Part shown: positions 40,159-50,404 of the stretch, piece by piece | Numbering within the stretch: position 1 is the stretch's first letter | Layout: the number at the start of each line of letters is the position of its first letter | DNA from: Marinobacter changyiensis | GTDB taxonomy: Bacteria; Pseudomonadota; Gammaproteobacteria; Pseudomonadales; Oleiphilaceae | Direction: 5' to 3' | Length of the DNA: 64,000 bases | Assembly: GCF_009193265.1 (NCBI RefSeq) | Contig: NZ_VZZZ01000004.1 | Location: 1-64,000 of the forward strand | Program-made: the position numbers and the translations under genes | Notes under the pieces: generated by a model | Database searches by the model: none | Seen by the model: only the letters and a program-made list of their open reading frames with translations | Told to the model about the DNA's origin: nothing

Positions 40159-41976
40159 TTACCCGGACGGTGGTGTGGTTTCAGGTTGAATTGCTTCATT
40201 CCGTGCAGCGCTCAACGCTTCCTCGGCCCGCTTGACCCGCTCGGTGTTCTTGGCCACCGCGCGCTCAAGCTTATCGGCATTGTCCGCGCCGCTGGTTTGT
40301 GCCTCTTCCAGCATAGCGACCATGGTGGCGAGTTTATCCTGAGCCTGGCTGAGCTGTTTTTCCAGGCTAGCGATGTCAGGCTCGGTGGTTTCGTCCGGGC
40401 TCTGCGCCGCTGTCAGGGGTTGCTGGGCCTTCTGTTCTTTGCGGGCCAGCGCTGCCTGGACAGCGGCGGTTTTTGCCGCGCGGTCGTCCAGTGCGGGGCC
40501 GTCGCTGTTACCGCTTTGCTCCGCTTTTTTTGCCTGGGCTTCGGCAGCCGTGCGGGCCCGCTCCTCACGGCGAGCCTCTTTCTCGCCGCGCTCCCTTTCC
40601 AGCCTCGCCTGGCGGGCCTCGAAGCGCTCCCGTGCGCGGTCGGACTTCAGTTGTTCGGCGTTATGGGCGCGAATTTCGCCCTTGGCAAAACGATAGTACT
40701 GCACCAGGGGAATACTGCTGGGGCACACGTAAGAGCACGCGCCGCACTCGATGCAATCGAACAGGTTCTGGTGTTCTGCTTTTTCGAATTCTTCGGCCTT
40801 GGCGTACCAGAACAATTGCTGCGGTAACAATTCCATCGGGCAAGCTTCAGAGCACGCGCCACATCGGATACAAGGCTGCTCCGGCGGCGGCTCTGGCAAT
40901 TCGCCCCGGGCGGCTGCAATGACGCAATTAGTGGTCTTTATAACCGGCACATCGGCACTTTGCAGTGTGTAGCCCATCATGGGGCCACCGAGAATCAGCC
41001 GGTCGAGGCGGTCGGTCTGAAGACCCGCTTGCCTCAGCAGGTCTGCCACCGGCGTGCCAAGGTAGGCTTCCACGTTGCCGGGGGTGGTAACCGCATGACC
41101 GGTAATCGAGGTAATACGACTGATCAGCGGCTCACCATGATGAATGGCTCGATAGACCGCCACGGCAGTGCCCACATTCTGGCACATGGTGCCAATATCG
41201 GCCGGTATACCGCCATGGGGTACCTCCAGGCCGGTAACGATCTGGATCAACTGCTTCTCGCCGCCAGAGGGGTATTTGGTCGGGATGACGACAATCTCGA
41301 TCAGAGTATCCTCTGCGGCAGCGCGCAGGGCGGCGATGGCCTCGGGCTTGTTGTCTTCCACGGCAATCACACAATGCGCCGGTTCCAGCAGCCACGCCAT
41401 GATGTTCAGACCTTCGACCACCTCCGTTGCGCGTTCCCGCATCAGCACATCATCGGCGGTGATATAGGGCTCACATTCAGCACCGTTGAGAATCAGGGTC
41501 TCGACTTTGTCGCGTTCTGGCGGCTGCAGTTTGATGTGGATGGGAAAGCCAGCGCCCCCCAGGCCGACCACGCCTGCGTCCCGAATGCGAGCGAGCACCT
41601 CCGGGCGGGGGTGATGCGCGTAGTCCGGCATTGCACGGCGTTCACACCAGGTGTCCAAGCCATCCGGTATCAGGGTAATGCACCAGTCCACCATGCCCGA
41701 GGGGTGAGGAACTGGCTGTCGTGAAATTGCCTCTATTTTACCGGAGGTTGGCGCATGGACCGGGACCCCCAGGGTGCCGATAGCCGCGGCCAGACACTCG
41801 CCTTTCAACACGGTAGTACCTACCGCTACGCGAGTTTCAGCAGGGGAGCCGATGTGTTGCTGCAAGGGTAGAATCAGCTTTTGCGGAAGCCCTGCAAAGC
41901 GGATGGGCTGTGAGTTGGACTGACTCTTGTGCTGAGGCGGATGGATGCCGCCGGGGAAATCCCACAGCTTGCGCAT
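40159..41976 (-). CDS. rsxC: RNF/RSX complex subunit C
   Basis: This peripheral subunit accepts electrons from NADH or ferredoxin. I start it at the ATG sharing a base with the rsxB stop (605 residues, [10 protein letters not shown]); an upstream codon would add 19 unlikely residues. The N-terminal barrel is followed by a Rossmann FMN/NADH domain (GLGGAGFP), two 4Fe-4S motifs (CIRCGACSEACP and CIECGACSYVCP) and an alanine-glutamate-rich coiled tail of about 150 residues, the variable part in all RsxC proteins. Confidence 0.95.
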   Translation of the reverse strand: MRKLWDFPGGIHPPQHKSQSNSQPIRFAGLPQKLILPLQQHIGSPAETRVAVGTTVLKGECLAAAIGTLGVPVHAPTSGKIEAISRQPVPHPSGMVDWCITLIPDGLDTWCERRAMPDYAHHPRPEVLARIRDAGVVGLGGAGFPIHIKLQPPERDKVETLILNGAECEPYITADDVLMRERATEVVEGLNIMAWLLEPAHCVIAVEDNKPEAIAALRAAAEDTLIEIVVIPTKYPSGGEKQLIQIVTGLEVPHGGIPADIGTMCQNVGTAVAVYRAIHHGEPLISRITSITGHAVTTPGNVEAYLGTPVADLLRQAGLQTDRLDRLILGGPMMGYTLQSADVPVIKTTNCVIAAARGELPEPPPEQPCIRCGACSEACPMELLPQQLFWYAKAEEFEKAEHQNLFDCIECGACSYVCPSSIPLVQYYRFAKGEIRAHNAEQLKSDRARERFEARQARLERERGEKEARREERARTAAEAQAKKAEQSGNSDGPALDDRAAKTAAVQAALARKEQKAQQPLTAAQSPDETTEPDIASLEKQLSQAQDKLATMVAMLEEAQTSGADNADKLERAVAKNTERVKRAEEALSAARNEAIQPETTPPSG

Positions 41977-42554
41977 CAGGCCATTGCCCCCTGACGATCG
42001 GTGGCAATAATCGACTTGTCGGGAGGGCTCCACGCCCAGTTCCGGATGTCGGGCTCGATCGTCACCATATCGATGCAGTCGACCGGGCAGGGTTCAACGC
42101 AAAGATCGCAGCCGGTGCATTCGCTCTCGATCACTGTATGCATGTGTTTCGCGGAGCCCAGGATGGCATCCACCGGGCAGGCCTGAATACACTTGGTGCA
42201 GCCGATGCATTCATCTTCGCGAATGACCGCGACACGCTTTTCCTGTTCGGTGCCGTGTTCAGTGTCCAGTGGCTGGGGTTCGATATCCAACAGGTCCGCC
42301 AGGGCCTTGATGGTGCTTTCACCACCGGGCGGACATTTATTGATGGCACCCCCATTGGCAATGGACTCAGCATAGGGGCGGCAGCCGGGGAAGCCGCATT
42401 GGCCGCACTGGGTCTGGGGAAGCAGTGCGTCAATCCGTTCAACCAGCGGGTTGCCCTCGACCCGGAAGCGTTCCGCCGCGTAGCCGAGAACGCCTCCGAA
42501 GATGAGCGCCAGCACAAAGAGAACTGCAACAGCAATCAGAATACCTGTCCACAT
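41976..42554 (-). CDS. rsxB: RNF/RSX complex subunit B
   Basis: This 192-residue ferredoxin-like subunit has an N-terminal membrane anchor. A Cys motif CGQCGFPGC near 49-57 ligates one 4Fe-4S cluster, and two further clusters come from [12 protein letters not shown] and [12 protein letters not shown]. It relays electrons from RsxC to the membrane subunits. rsxA lies 12 bases upstream. Confidence 0.96.
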   Translation of the reverse strand: MWTGILIAVAVLFVLALIFGGVLGYAAERFRVEGNPLVERIDALLPQTQCGQCGFPGCRPYAESIANGGAINKCPPGGESTIKALADLLDIEPQPLDTEHGTEQEKRVAVIREDECIGCTKCIQACPVDAILGSAKHMHTVIESECTGCDLCVEPCPVDCIDMVTIEPDIRNWAWSPPDKSIIATDRQGAMA

Positions 42555-42566
42555 GGCGGGCCTCCT

Positions 42567-43148
42567 TTACACGCTGACCAGGCCGGTGAAGCCCAGGAAC
42601 GCAAGCGACATGAGACCGGCGGTAATCAGCCCGATAGAGGCACCCTGAAATACCACCGGCACATCGGACACGGCTATACGCTCCCGCATGGCCGCAAACA
42701 TCACCAATACCAGGGAGAAGCCAGCCGCCGCGCCAAAACCATACAAAGCCGATTCAACAAAGTTATTCTGGCGGTTGAGATTAAGCAATGCGACTCCCAG
42801 CACCGCGCAGTTAGTGGTGATCAGCGGAAGGAAGATACCCAGCACCCGATAGAGTAACGGGCTGGTCTTGCGCACCACCATCTCGGTGAACTGCACCACG
42901 ACCGCAATGACCAGGATAAAGGTAATGGTCTTCAGGAACTCGAGACCCAGCGGTGCCAGCAGGTAGGTATATGCCAGATAACTGCAGATGGAGGCGAGGG
43001 TCAGCACGAAGGTGGTGGCCAGAGACATGCCCATGGCGGTTTCCAGCTTCCCGGATACACCCATAAACGGGCACAGGCCGAGAAACTGGACCAACACGAA
43101 GTTGTTCACCAGAATGGTGCTGACCAGTATGAGCAGGTATTCCGCCAT
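42567..43148 (-). CDS. rsxA: RNF/RSX complex subunit A
   Basis: This 193-residue membrane subunit, the partner of RsxE, has six helices with inverted topology. [14 protein letters not shown] and [13 protein letters not shown] carry the conserved cysteines. As the first rsx gene it lies 17 bases after metG, so the whole operon may be read from the metG promoter. Confidence 0.96.
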   Translation of the reverse strand: MAEYLLILVSTILVNNFVLVQFLGLCPFMGVSGKLETAMGMSLATTFVLTLASICSYLAYTYLLAPLGLEFLKTITFILVIAVVVQFTEMVVRKTSPLLYRVLGIFLPLITTNCAVLGVALLNLNRQNNFVESALYGFGAAAGFSLVLVMFAAMRERIAVSDVPVVFQGASIGLITAGLMSLAFLGFTGLVSV

Positions 43149-43165
43149 CGTGGGTTGCTCTCGTC

Positions 43166-45202
43166 TTACATTATCCGCATGCCGGGTGTGGCGCCGGAGT
43201 CCGGTGACAGGATAAAGATATCCTTACCACCGGGACCAGCTGCCAGCACCATGCCCTCGGACATGCCGAATTTCATCTTGCGGGGCTTGAGGTTGGCGAC
43301 CATGACCGTCATCCGGCCCTGGAGCTGCTCGGGTGTGTAGGCGGACTTGATGCCGGCGAACACGTTGCGTTCACCTTCGCCGATATTCAGGGTCAACCGC
43401 AACAGTTTATCGGCGCCTTCCACATGCTCGGCCCTGACGATTTCCGCTACCCGCAGATCCACTTTGGCGAAATCACCAAATTCGATTTCATCAGCGATGG
43501 GCTCTGCCTTTGTTTGTGCCGGTGCCTTATCGCCCACAGCGGCAGGCATTTCCTCTTTGGAGGCCTCCAGCATCTTGTCAATCTGGGGCATCTCGACCCG
43601 GCTCATCAGCGGACTGAACTTGTTGATGGCATGGTCTTCGAGGCGCTGTGCGCGATCGTTCCAGTCAAGTCTGGCATTCAGAAACGCTTCCGATGCTTCA
43701 GCGGTTTTCGGCAGCACCGGCGCGAGATAGGTCATCAACAGGTGGAACATGTTGAGGGCGTTGGTGCAGATGGCCTGGAGCTTCTCGTCCTGACCGTCCT
43801 GCTTGGCGATCACCCAGGGTTGCTCGTCATTGACGTACTGGTTGGCGATATCCGCCAGCTCCATGATCCGGCGCATGGCACGGCCGAATTCACGAGCTTC
43901 ATAAAAGCCGGCAATGTCGTCACCTGCATCGATAAAGGTTTTCATATGATCGGTTTCGGTCACCTGGCCGAGGTTACCGTCAAAGCGTTTGGTGATAAAG
44001 CCGGCGCTGCGGCTGGCAATGTTGACTACCTTGCCCACGAGGTCGGAGTTGACCCGGAACGCGAAATCCTCGAGGTTCAAATCCATGTCGTCGACGCTGC
44101 CCGTGAGCTTGGCGGCGAAGTAGTAGCGCAGATATTCCGGGTTGAGGTGGTCCAGATAGGTGCGGGCCATGATGAATGTACCCCTGGATTTGGACATCTT
44201 CTTGCCGTTAACTGTGACAAACCCGTGGGCATAAATGGCGCTGGGTGTGCGGTAGCCGGCGCTGTACAACATGGCAGGCCAGAACAGGGCGTGAAAGTTG
44301 ATGATGTCCTTGCCGATGAAATGGTAAACCTCGGCGGTGGAATCCGGCTTCCAGAAATGGTTGAAATCAATCCCTTCCCGGTCGCACAGGTTCTTGAAAC
44401 TGGCAAGATAGCCAATCGGGGCATCGAGCCAGACATAGAAATATTTGCCGGGCGCATCGGGGATTTCAAAACCGAAATAAGGCGCATCACGGCTGATATC
44501 CCATTCCTGCAGACCAGCGTCCAGCCATTCGGCAAGCTTGTTCGCAACCTGAGGCTGTAGGGTGCCGCTGCGGGTCCAGGCTTGCAGGAAGTCTGCGAAC
44601 TCAGGGAGGCGGAAAAAATAGTGTTCGGATTCCTTCTCGATCGGTGTGGCACCGGATACCGCCGAACGGGGATTGATCAACTCCGCTGGCGTATAGGTGG
44701 CACCGCAGGCCTCGCAGTTATCACCGTACTGGTCCTCGGTTTTGCACTTGGGGCAGGTGCCCTTGATAAACCGGTCCGCCAGAAACATCTGCTTTTCCGG
44801 GTCGTAGGACTGGGTGATCTTGCGGGTGGCGATGTGCCCGTTGTCCTGCAGCTGCTTGTAGATGTAATTGGAAAAGGACTGGTTTTCCGCCGAGTGCGTC
44901 GAGTAGTAGTTGTCGAAACTCACCTGGAAGCCGCTGAAGTCTTCCTGATGCTCCTTGTTGATGCGAGCAATCAGTTGCTCGGAGGTAATGCCTTCACGTT
45001 CCGCCCGTAGCATAATGGCGGTACCATGAGCATCGTCGGCGCACACGTAGTAGCAGTTGTTGCCACGCATCTTCTGATAGCGCACCCAGATGTCGGTTTG
45101 GATGTATTCCAGCAAGTGCCCCAGATGTATGGGCCCGTTGGCATAGGGCAGGGCGCTGGTCACCAGAATATCGCGCTTTTTCAGAGAGCTCGCTTGCGTC
45201 AT
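43166..45202 (-). CDS. metG: Methionyl-tRNA synthetase
   Basis: This 678-residue class I synthetase has HLGH at 26-29, a zinc knuckle with CPKC and CEAC near 145-160, KMSKS near 332, the anticodon-binding domain and a C-terminal EMAP/Trbp111 tRNA-binding domain (about 575-678) that dimerises the enzyme. It is divergent from apbC over 144 bases, an arrangement conserved in E. coli relatives. A long open frame on the opposite strand is a shadow of this gene. Confidence 0.97.
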   Translation of the reverse strand: MTQASSLKKRDILVTSALPYANGPIHLGHLLEYIQTDIWVRYQKMRGNNCYYVCADDAHGTAIMLRAEREGITSEQLIARINKEHQEDFSGFQVSFDNYYSTHSAENQSFSNYIYKQLQDNGHIATRKITQSYDPEKQMFLADRFIKGTCPKCKTEDQYGDNCEACGATYTPAELINPRSAVSGATPIEKESEHYFFRLPEFADFLQAWTRSGTLQPQVANKLAEWLDAGLQEWDISRDAPYFGFEIPDAPGKYFYVWLDAPIGYLASFKNLCDREGIDFNHFWKPDSTAEVYHFIGKDIINFHALFWPAMLYSAGYRTPSAIYAHGFVTVNGKKMSKSRGTFIMARTYLDHLNPEYLRYYFAAKLTGSVDDMDLNLEDFAFRVNSDLVGKVVNIASRSAGFITKRFDGNLGQVTETDHMKTFIDAGDDIAGFYEAREFGRAMRRIMELADIANQYVNDEQPWVIAKQDGQDEKLQAICTNALNMFHLLMTYLAPVLPKTAEASEAFLNARLDWNDRAQRLEDHAINKFSPLMSRVEMPQIDKMLEASKEEMPAAVGDKAPAQTKAEPIADEIEFGDFAKVDLRVAEIVRAEHVEGADKLLRLTLNIGEGERNVFAGIKSAYTPEQLQGRMTVMVANLKPRKMKFGMSEGMVLAAGPGGKDIFILSPDSGATPGMRIM

Positions 45203-45346
45203 TTTAGGTCCGAACCTTGATCAAGAATGGTTATGGTCAGAAGCGGGCACAGATGATACCTTCCAGACACTTTTTTTTCATCTGGCCAGCCCTGTTTTCG
45301 TCGCTTTGGTCCGCTTTTTTTGAATTTTAATCGTGTGGAGAGTTCG

Positions 45347-46447
45347 ATGACTCAAATTTCCCAACAAGCCCTTGAAACCGCTGTCAGCCAATACCGGGAC
45401 CCCTACCTCGGGCAGGATCTTTACGAGCTGAATGCGGTCAAGTCCCTGGTCGCCGGTAACGATGGCCAGGTCACGCTGACCGTTGAGCTGCCTTACGCGT
45501 CAGGAGGAATTGCCGGTGCGTTGAAGGAAATTGTCCGTAACGCCCTAGAGAACGTTCCGGGGGTGACCGCCGCCACGGTGAATGTAAGCCAGCGTATTCG
45601 TGCGCACCAGGCCCAGGGCAATCTGCAGTCCATTGCCGGGGTAAAGAACATTATCGCGGTGGCGTCCGGTAAGGGTGGCGTTGGCAAGTCAACCACGGCC
45701 GTTAACCTGGCTCTGGCCCTGAGTCAGGAAGGCGCCCGGGTTGGCATACTGGATGCCGATATCTACGGCCCCAGTGTTGGCATGATGTTGGGTATTCCCG
45801 AGGGCCAGAAACCGGATACGAAGGGAGGCAAGTACTTTATTCCGGTACCCGCTCATGGTGTCCAGGCGATGTCGATGGCGTTTCTGGTTAACGACAAGAC
45901 CCCGATGGTTTGGCGGGGGCCAATGGTCAGTGGCGCGGTCCAGCAGCTACTGACCCAGACCCTGTGGGATGATCTGGACTATCTGGTGGTGGATATGCCA
46001 CCAGGCACCGGCGATATTCAGCTTACTCTGGCGCAGAAGGTGCCGGTTACCGGGGCGGTGATTGTCACCACCCCCCAGGACATCGCGCTGCTGGATTGCA
46101 AGAAGGGCATCGAGATGTTTCGTAAGGTCGAGATTCCGGTGTTGGGTGTGGTAGAAAACATGAGCGTGCATATCTGCAGCAATTGCGGCCATGAAGAACA
46201 CCTGTTCGGTGAAGGCGGCGGTGGGCGCGTGGCAGACGACTACGACACCACATTGCTCGGCCAGTTGCCGTTGCACATAACGATCCGGGAACAGACCGAT
46301 GGTGGCACGCCTTCGGTGATGGCGGAGCCGGATTCGGAAGTGGCGCGACGCTACCGTGACATTGCTCGCCGGATCGGGGCGATCCTGTCTCAACGAGCCC
46401 GCAACTTGAGCTCACCGATTCCGAGTATCTCCATGAGTGACGACTGA
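45347..46447 (+). CDS. apbC: Iron-sulfur cluster carrier ATPase ApbC/Mrp
   Basis: This 366-residue P-loop protein carries Fe-S clusters to target proteins. An N-terminal MIP18/DUF59-like domain (1-85) is followed by the deviant Walker A GKGGVGKST at 108-116 and the cluster-binding CxxC (CSNC) near 278. The start at 45347 follows GTGGAGAG; an upstream in-frame codon is less likely. Confidence 0.94.
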   Translation: MTQISQQALETAVSQYRDPYLGQDLYELNAVKSLVAGNDGQVTLTVELPYASGGIAGALKEIVRNALENVPGVTAATVNVSQRIRAHQAQGNLQSIAGVKNIIAVASGKGGVGKSTTAVNLALALSQEGARVGILDADIYGPSVGMMLGIPEGQKPDTKGGKYFIPVPAHGVQAMSMAFLVNDKTPMVWRGPMVSGAVQQLLTQTLWDDLDYLVVDMPPGTGDIQLTLAQKVPVTGAVIVTTPQDIALLDCKKGIEMFRKVEIPVLGVVENMSVHICSNCGHEEHLFGEGGGGRVADDYDTTLLGQLPLHITIREQTDGGTPSVMAEPDSEVARRYRDIARRIGAILSQRARNLSSPIPSISMSDD

Positions 46448-46464
46448 ACACGGGCTGTTGCCGG

Positions 46465-47061
46465 TTAGGGGCAGCCCGGGTTGCCGGCGTTGAGATTTCG
46501 CACCGTCTCAATAATATCCTCTGCCAGCGCCTCAACGTTCAATTGGTGTGCACGGATCAGTGAATCAACGGTGGTGCCTGCCTCGTTGCGGCTGCGGGTG
46601 TTGCATGTCAGCCCGGAGGTTGCCAGCTTCGGGTTACCGGCCAGGCGATAGTCCGCATCCAGCCAGACCCCTTGACCGGGTATGGCATCAAATCGCGTCA
46701 CTGTTACCCAGACCTGCGTCGGGTAATCTGCGCCTGCTGCCTGGCCGAGCCGAGCGTCCAGGGCGCTGCGAATCTCCTCCGGCAACGGCGCGCCCCACCA
46801 GTCCGATTCCAGTATCAGAAGCTGACTGTCACCTTTACGAACAACCAACTCGGTGCGGTTGAGCTGGGGTGGGACTCTCACATGCGCCACCACTATCGCG
46901 CCAGTATTGTTGCCTGTCTCGCTTATCTGGGGCGGTGGCACCAGGGTGTGAGTGCGAATCTGTGGGCTGCTGCAAGCAGACAAGGCAGCCAGAAGAAGGA
47001 GTGATAGAAGTCCCTTGAATTCGGGCCTGAACCGAGGCTGGTTAATGAGTGATAGCTTCAT
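46465..47061 (-). CDS. pqiC: PqiC-like outer-membrane lipoprotein
   Basis: This 198-residue protein has a lipoprotein signal with lipobox LSAC (cysteine 30) and an ABC-transport auxiliary (DUF330) domain. PqiC docks the PqiB needle at the outer membrane. The ATG overlaps the pqiB stop by 4 bases. The N-terminal region before the hydrophobic core is somewhat long (about 15 residues), so a later start is possible. Confidence 0.88.
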   Translation of the reverse strand: MKLSLINQPRFRPEFKGLLSLLLLAALSACSSPQIRTHTLVPPPQISETGNNTGAIVVAHVRVPPQLNRTELVVRKGDSQLLILESDWWGAPLPEEIRSALDARLGQAAGADYPTQVWVTVTRFDAIPGQGVWLDADYRLAGNPKLATSGLTCNTRSRNEAGTTVDSLIRAHQLNVEALAEDIIETVRNLNAGNPGCP

Positions 47062-48734
47062 TGGCTGAACTCACCCCGGCCCTGCTCATCCCGGCCCCGC
47101 ACCAGCGACTCCGGGTGACGGCGCAGATAATCCGAAAGCTCCCTGACGGATCGTGACATACGCTCTACCTCGTCCAGAGCCAAGCCCAGGCGCTGGCGTT
47201 CCGGCGAGTTGGGCGACAAGGCTGCTTCGGCCGAGGTCAGGGTTGATGACATGCTGTTCATGAGCTCCTCCATCCCCTGTAAAATGTTGACGGTTGCTGG
47301 TAGTGCTTCATCATTGATCGCCCCAAGTGTCTGTTGCAACTCTGCCAGACTGCCCTCCAGATTGCTGGAAATGGTAGCGAGTGGCAGAGAATTCAGTGTC
47401 TCCAGTAAGGATGTAAGCTGGTCCTGCATTTTGTCGAGGTTGGTGGCCTGGGTCGGAATCAGGATTTGATCCGGATTGTCCGGCGTGATGGAGCCCTGGG
47501 CGTTTTGAGCCCCCGAATAGAATTCCAGCGCGATGTGAAGCTGCCCGGTCAGAATGTTGCTGGTGCGCGCCTCAGCCCTCAAGCCATGGTCGACCAGTTG
47601 CCTGAACAGTCGTGTTGCCATGGGTGACTTGCTGGTGTCGACGTCCGCCTCGTCGCCAACGGTTTCGAGCAACTGGTCATAAGCCTGGCCCATCAGGCGG
47701 GGATAAATCCTGGCGTCCACCACCACGGGAAAGGTTTGCTGTTTGGCGTCGTAATCCAGGGTTACGCTGGTTACTTCGCCAATTTCATTACCCATGAAGT
47801 AAACCGGTGCCTCCTGCTTGAGACCCAGCAGTGATTGACCAAAACGCATATGAATTGAATGGGCAGGGCCTTTGTCAGGTGCCATTGCCGAGGTTCTGTC
47901 ATTGTACAGAGTGAATTTCCTGTCGGTGCTGGCGGCCTTTGCCGCGGGCGCACGGGCGGGCGTTTCAAAAGCGATACCGCCTGCCAGTACCGATGTCAGG
48001 GATTGGAGATCGAGCTGGATTCCATCCGTGGTGATGCCCAGGTCAATACCGCTCGCGTTCCAGAATCGGCTGTTGGAGGTAACATATTGATCATGTGGGG
48101 CGGTAATGAAAACTCCCAGGTTGACCCATTCGCCGGATGGGTCCAGTTGGTAGGAGACCACCTCGCCAACCCTTACCTTGCGGTAGTAGACCGCCGACCC
48201 GATATCGAGGGAGCCCAGATCAGGGGCTCTCAGTCGGAAACGCTTACCTGGTTCGTCGTAGGTAATGGGTGGCGGCGTTTCGAGTCCCCTGAAGTTGTTT
48301 GCAGAGGTCTCGGAAGTGCCGGGGATGGCAGCGATAAAATCTCCTGAGAGCAGCGTGTCCAGTCCCGAGACGCCCCCTGCACCGATGCGGGGCTTCACGA
48401 CCCAGAAGCGGGCGTCTTCCCGGGCGAAAGCTTCGGCATCTTTATTCAGATCTACGGCGACAACGACATTCTGCTGATCCTTACTGAGTGTAATTGTTCT
48501 GACCTCGCCGATAGCGACGTTCCGGTATTTAACCGGGGATTTCTCCGGCGTGAGACTGCCGGCAGTATCAAAGGTAATCTCAATCGTGGGGCCCGCGTCG
48601 CGCCAGGAACCCACAAGCATTGAAAGTCCGACCAGGGCGGCCACGATCGGCACCAGCCAGGCCAGGGATAAACCAACTCGACGGGAACGAATATCCGCCT
48701 CGCCGGGCTCATTTGTTGCAGGGTTATTGCTCAT
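47058..48734 (-). CDS. pqiB: PqiB-like MCE-domain lipid transport protein
   Basis: This 558-residue protein has one N-terminal membrane helix (about 22-43) and three MCE/MlaD domains, each starting with a pattern like LTPEKSPVKYRNVAIGEV, LGSLDIGSAVYYRKVRVGEV or LGLKQEAPVYFMGNEIGEV. A long C-terminal helix region follows (430-558). PqiB forms a hexameric tunnel across the periplasm for lipids. It overlaps the second pqiA gene by 11 bases. Confidence 0.93.
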   Translation of the reverse strand: MSNNPATNEPGEADIRSRRVGLSLAWLVPIVAALVGLSMLVGSWRDAGPTIEITFDTAGSLTPEKSPVKYRNVAIGEVRTITLSKDQQNVVVAVDLNKDAEAFAREDARFWVVKPRIGAGGVSGLDTLLSGDFIAAIPGTSETSANNFRGLETPPPITYDEPGKRFRLRAPDLGSLDIGSAVYYRKVRVGEVVSYQLDPSGEWVNLGVFITAPHDQYVTSNSRFWNASGIDLGITTDGIQLDLQSLTSVLAGGIAFETPARAPAAKAASTDRKFTLYNDRTSAMAPDKGPAHSIHMRFGQSLLGLKQEAPVYFMGNEIGEVTSVTLDYDAKQQTFPVVVDARIYPRLMGQAYDQLLETVGDEADVDTSKSPMATRLFRQLVDHGLRAEARTSNILTGQLHIALEFYSGAQNAQGSITPDNPDQILIPTQATNLDKMQDQLTSLLETLNSLPLATISSNLEGSLAELQQTLGAINDEALPATVNILQGMEELMNSMSSTLTSAEAALSPNSPERQRLGLALDEVERMSRSVRELSDYLRRHPESLVRGRDEQGRGEFSQ

Positions 48735-49395
48735 TTTTTGGCTGTGAATCCCATATCAGTCGTGGATCAAAACTCAGTGTGGCTAACATGGTCAGGATAA
48801 CCACCAGACCAAAAAACAGAATTCCCGCCTTTGGTTCAATGGCCCCCAATGCACCAAACTGCACCAGGGCCGCTAGCAGCGCAGCGACAAAAACATCCAG
48901 CATAGACCAGTAGCCTATCAGTTCGAGCAGTCGATATAGCTTTGTCCGTTCTCTGCGTGAGCGGGTATTGCCAAGTTGAACGGTAATCAGCAGTAAAGCC
49001 AGCACCAGGAACTTGGTGACCGGTACTCCGACACTGGCAATAAAAATGATAACGGCAATATCCCAGGCATCTGCCCGCCAGAGCGCCACGACACTGCCAA
49101 GAATAGTGGTGGTCGAGTCATGGTGCAGGGCACTGGTGTGTAAAATAGGCAGGAGGTTGGAAGGTATGTAAAAAATAAGAGCGGCAATCATCAGGGCCCA
49201 GGTACGAGCTATGGCGTTGGGTTTGCGTGCGTGGAGACGGGTTCCGCATCGCTGGCAACTCTGCCGGAAGTTATATTGGGCACTATGCTCTGCATTGTCG
49301 CTAACGCTAGCGCGAGCACAGACAAGCCGGCAGCGATGACATTGCATCAGGTGGAGTTCACGGGCTGTCGGGGGGGTCACGGTAGCTTTTCCCAA
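48724..49395 (-). CDS. pqiA: PqiA-like protein, C-terminal half (second pqiA gene)
   Basis: This 223-residue inner-membrane protein starts with a zinc-ribbon-like region (CHRC near 19-22 and CQRC near 47-50), followed by four hydrophobic helices of the PqiA fold (IPSNLLPIL motif). It corresponds to one half of the two-domain E. coli PqiA. It overlaps the first half-gene by 19 bases and pqiB by 11, so the two halves are made side by side. Split pqiA pairs occur widely, so this is not evidence of damage. Confidence 0.88.
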   Translation of the reverse strand: MGKATVTPPTARELHLMQCHRCRLVCARASVSDNAEHSAQYNFRQSCQRCGTRLHARKPNAIARTWALMIAALIFYIPSNLLPILHTSALHHDSTTTILGSVVALWRADAWDIAVIIFIASVGVPVTKFLVLALLLITVQLGNTRSRRERTKLYRLLELIGYWSMLDVFVAALLAALVQFGALGAIEPKAGILFFGLVVILTMLATLSFDPRLIWDSQPKNEQ

Positions 49396-49979
49396 AGCAG
49401 GTGCAGGTCACGACCGGCAATGCCGATGAGCAGCAGGCTGAGGCCTCCAAGAGCGAATAAACCGGCAGCAGGCATCGCCTCAAGACGTCCTGTCAACTTC
49501 ACAATGGCGATTACCGCACCGAGCAGAAAGACCTCGAGCATATTCCACGGACGCAGCGCGGTCAGGGTCAGCATGGCATATCGGAAGCCGGGCGCACGCC
49601 GTGAAAAACGTGAATACATCAATATCCATAGCAGCAGGAAAATCTGCATCGCAGGCACCACCAAAATCGCAAACGCTGTAACAATGGCCATAATGCTGAT
49701 GGGCCCCTGAATCAAAGCGACCACGGATTCGATCAATGTAGCCGAGTGGGTCTGGCCACGGGTCTGGACGAGGAGGACCGGATAAAACAGCAGGAAACAC
49801 AACAACATCCCTGCAGTCACGGTAAGGGCCAGTAACTGATCGAGAGACAAGAAATGGTGACGGGCGAGTATCGCGTCGCACCGCTGGCAACGAGCTTGCT
49901 GGTGGCTGGCTAGTGCGGGCCGGTGATAAACCGAATCGCAATAGTCGCAAATGATGAGTTGTGTCGGGTCGTGCACCAC
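49377..49979 (-). CDS. pqiA: PqiA-like protein, N-terminal half (first pqiA gene)
   Basis: This 200-residue protein starts at GTG. A zinc-ribbon region carries ICDYC near residues 10-14 and CQRC near 31-34, followed by four membrane helices. It is the first gene of the pqi operon (pqiA1-pqiA2-pqiB-pqiC). In E. coli the pqi operon responds to paraquat and to stationary phase; I see no clear SoxS box here. Confidence 0.87.
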   Translation of the reverse strand: MVHDPTQLIICDYCDSVYHRPALASHQQARCQRCDAILARHHFLSLDQLLALTVTAGMLLCFLLFYPVLLVQTRGQTHSATLIESVVALIQGPISIMAIVTAFAILVVPAMQIFLLLWILMYSRFSRRAPGFRYAMLTLTALRPWNMLEVFLLGAVIAIVKLTGRLEAMPAAGLFALGGLSLLLIGIAGRDLHLLWEKLP

Positions 49980-50089
49980 GCGGATTCCTGCTACTGATGA
50001 AGTGCCATCAGCTTGGGTGAATCGCTACTTCCTGTCCAGCGTGGTGCATACTGCCGTTAATGCTGCAATGGCATTGTATTCAACGCTGC

Positions 50090-50389
50090 TCAGAACAGCA
50101 GGCGTCCGCCAACCCGGCCAGTATCGAATTCCGGTCCGTCGTTGGTGATCTGGCTGTTGAAATCGTTTTCGTCGATGTCAACGTTGTAGCGGTCGTATTC
50201 CGCGAGCGCCGTCAACTGTGGGGAGACGCGGAAATCAATACCTGCACCAACGAAAGGTGATACATCGTCGTAGGACTCATCTTCGTCAAAGGCATCGACG
50301 TCAAATGCCGAGACGAACGCACCGGCTTTTGCATACACACCAAAGCTTTCGGTAATCGGCAGCCGACCGCGTGCTGACAGACCGAGACC
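50090..50389 (-). pseudogene. C-terminal remnant of an outer-membrane beta-barrel protein
   Basis: The minus-strand frame from about 50389 to 50090 encodes some 99 residues with the alternating pattern of an OmpA-like barrel (GLGLSARGRLPI, YAKAGAF, SPFVGAGIDF, LTALAEYDRYN) and ends in RLLF with a terminal phenylalanine, the outer-membrane insertion signal. Upstream the frame meets a TGA (50405-50407), and no signal peptide or further barrel strands appear in any frame. The 5' half of the gene has been lost. An ATG inside (50338) could still give 82 residues, but without an export signal. Confidence 0.7.
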
Positions 50390-50404
50390 TTTCCTGTGGT
50401 TCGT

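Noticed and set aside
41910..42857. A 315-codon open frame antisense to rsxC, rsxB and rsxA
   Set aside because: It crosses three well-established genes and has no recognisable domain.
43424..44560. A 378-codon open frame antisense to metG
   Set aside because: metG is unmistakable on the other strand; long antisense frames are expected in GC-rich genes and this one resembles no family.
46450..46480. Stem-loop between apbC and pqiC as a bidirectional terminator
   Set aside because: The stem has a 14-base loop, overlaps the pqiC stop and has no T-tract on either strand.
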